Shown one piece after another: positions 6,024 to 6,089 of a stretch of DNA of 6,089 nt. Position numbers and translations under genes: made by a program. Location: contig JAAZKQ010000482.1 of assembly GCA_012799755.1 (NCBI GenBank), forward strand, positions 1 to 6,089, given 5' to 3'. Under the pieces are notes generated by a model. That model was given only the letters and a program-made list of their open reading frames with translations. It made no database searches and had not been told where the DNA came from. Position 1 is the stretch's first letter. Each line of letters starts with the position of its first letter. This stretch comes from Lentisphaerota bacterium (GTDB lineage Bacteria; Verrucomicrobiota; Lentisphaeria; Oligosphaerales; Oligosphaeraceae).

Positions 6024-6089
6024 TCACGGCACATAGTGGTGGCTGACCAAGCGGCGGGTTTCATAAGCGCCATAGATACTATGTAGCTC
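6024..6089 (-). CDS. Possible C-terminal end of a gene running in from the right edge (partial)
   Basis: The - strand frame from the right edge to TGA at 6024-6026 encodes 21 residues ending YGAYETRRLVSHHYVP. The + strand of the same stretch contains stops, including TAG at 6034 and TAA at 6064 in one frame. A GC hairpin follows the stop by 16 nt and the - strand oxidoreductase lies further downstream, so a - strand gene here would fit the layout. The product is not recognised, and 21 open codons alone are weak evidence; it may be chance. Confidence 0.35.
   Translation of the reverse strand, partial: ELHSIYGAYETRRLVSHHYVP

Noticed and set aside
5497..6027. 176-aa - strand frame overlapping the start of the oxidoreductase
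   Set aside because: It passes through the CGCAGAT repeat and hairpins, contains the spurious peptide typical of that repeat, and ends as an out-of-frame shadow within the flavoprotein gene.
6031..6089. tRNA gene at the right edge
   Set aside because: The interval is too short, there is no T arm (GTTCRA) and no proper 5-bp anticodon stem.
1..6089. CRISPR array, insertion sequence, phage or defence genes
   Set aside because: The only array has 9-bp units without spacers, and no transposase, integrase, nuclease or toxin-like frame was found among the supported genes.

Overview
This is a bacterial chromosomal window with GC-rich genes and AT-richer intergenic DNA. It holds three complete protein genes: pyrE and secA on the + strand, then, convergent to them, a long FAD-dependent oxidoreductase gene on the - strand. 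The last 21 codons of a possible fourth gene, also on the - strand, enter from the right edge. The SecA enlarged in its PPXD region with a GRCARQGD helicase motif, the oxidoreductase carrying a discoidin-like C-terminal module, and the CGCAGAT-type intergenic repeat together suggest the PVC group (Verrucomicrobiota, Lentisphaerota, Kiritimatiellota). That placement is inferred from remembered family traits, not from a search.

Layout. Positions 1-371 have no convincing gene. They contain a head-to-tail 9-bp tandem array (39-173), a candidate sigma-70 type promoter (234-261) and a leader before pyrE. pyrE (372-944, UMP synthesis) is followed after 44 bp by secA (989-3877, the Sec translocase motor), on the same strand and probably cotranscribed. 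A GC-rich hairpin with a T tract (3971-4003) looks like the + strand terminator. It lies inside the last codons of the opposing oxidoreductase gene (3969-5705). The 318-bp gap 5706-6023 holds a CGCAGAT repeat cluster and two hairpins, one of them just downstream of the stop of the partial right-edge gene.

The most notable observation is at the end of secA. The reading frame stops at a TAG (3875-3877) lying exactly where SecA normally has the residue between GRN and PCPCGSGKKYK. The 16 codons after the TAG encode a perfect C-x-C-x8-C-C zinc-binding tail and end in TGA at 3926-3928. So the SecA zinc domain is cut off by one in-frame TAG. This could be a recent nonsense mutation, a sequencing error, stop-codon readthrough giving two SecA forms, or TAG used as a sense codon. 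The other recognisable stops in the window are TAA (pyrE) and TGA (oxidoreductase, and the partial gene), so TAG is not shown to act as a stop anywhere else here.

No functional system linking the oxidoreductase to pyrE-secA is visible. The + strand pair is housekeeping; the - strand gene belongs to a separate transcription unit.
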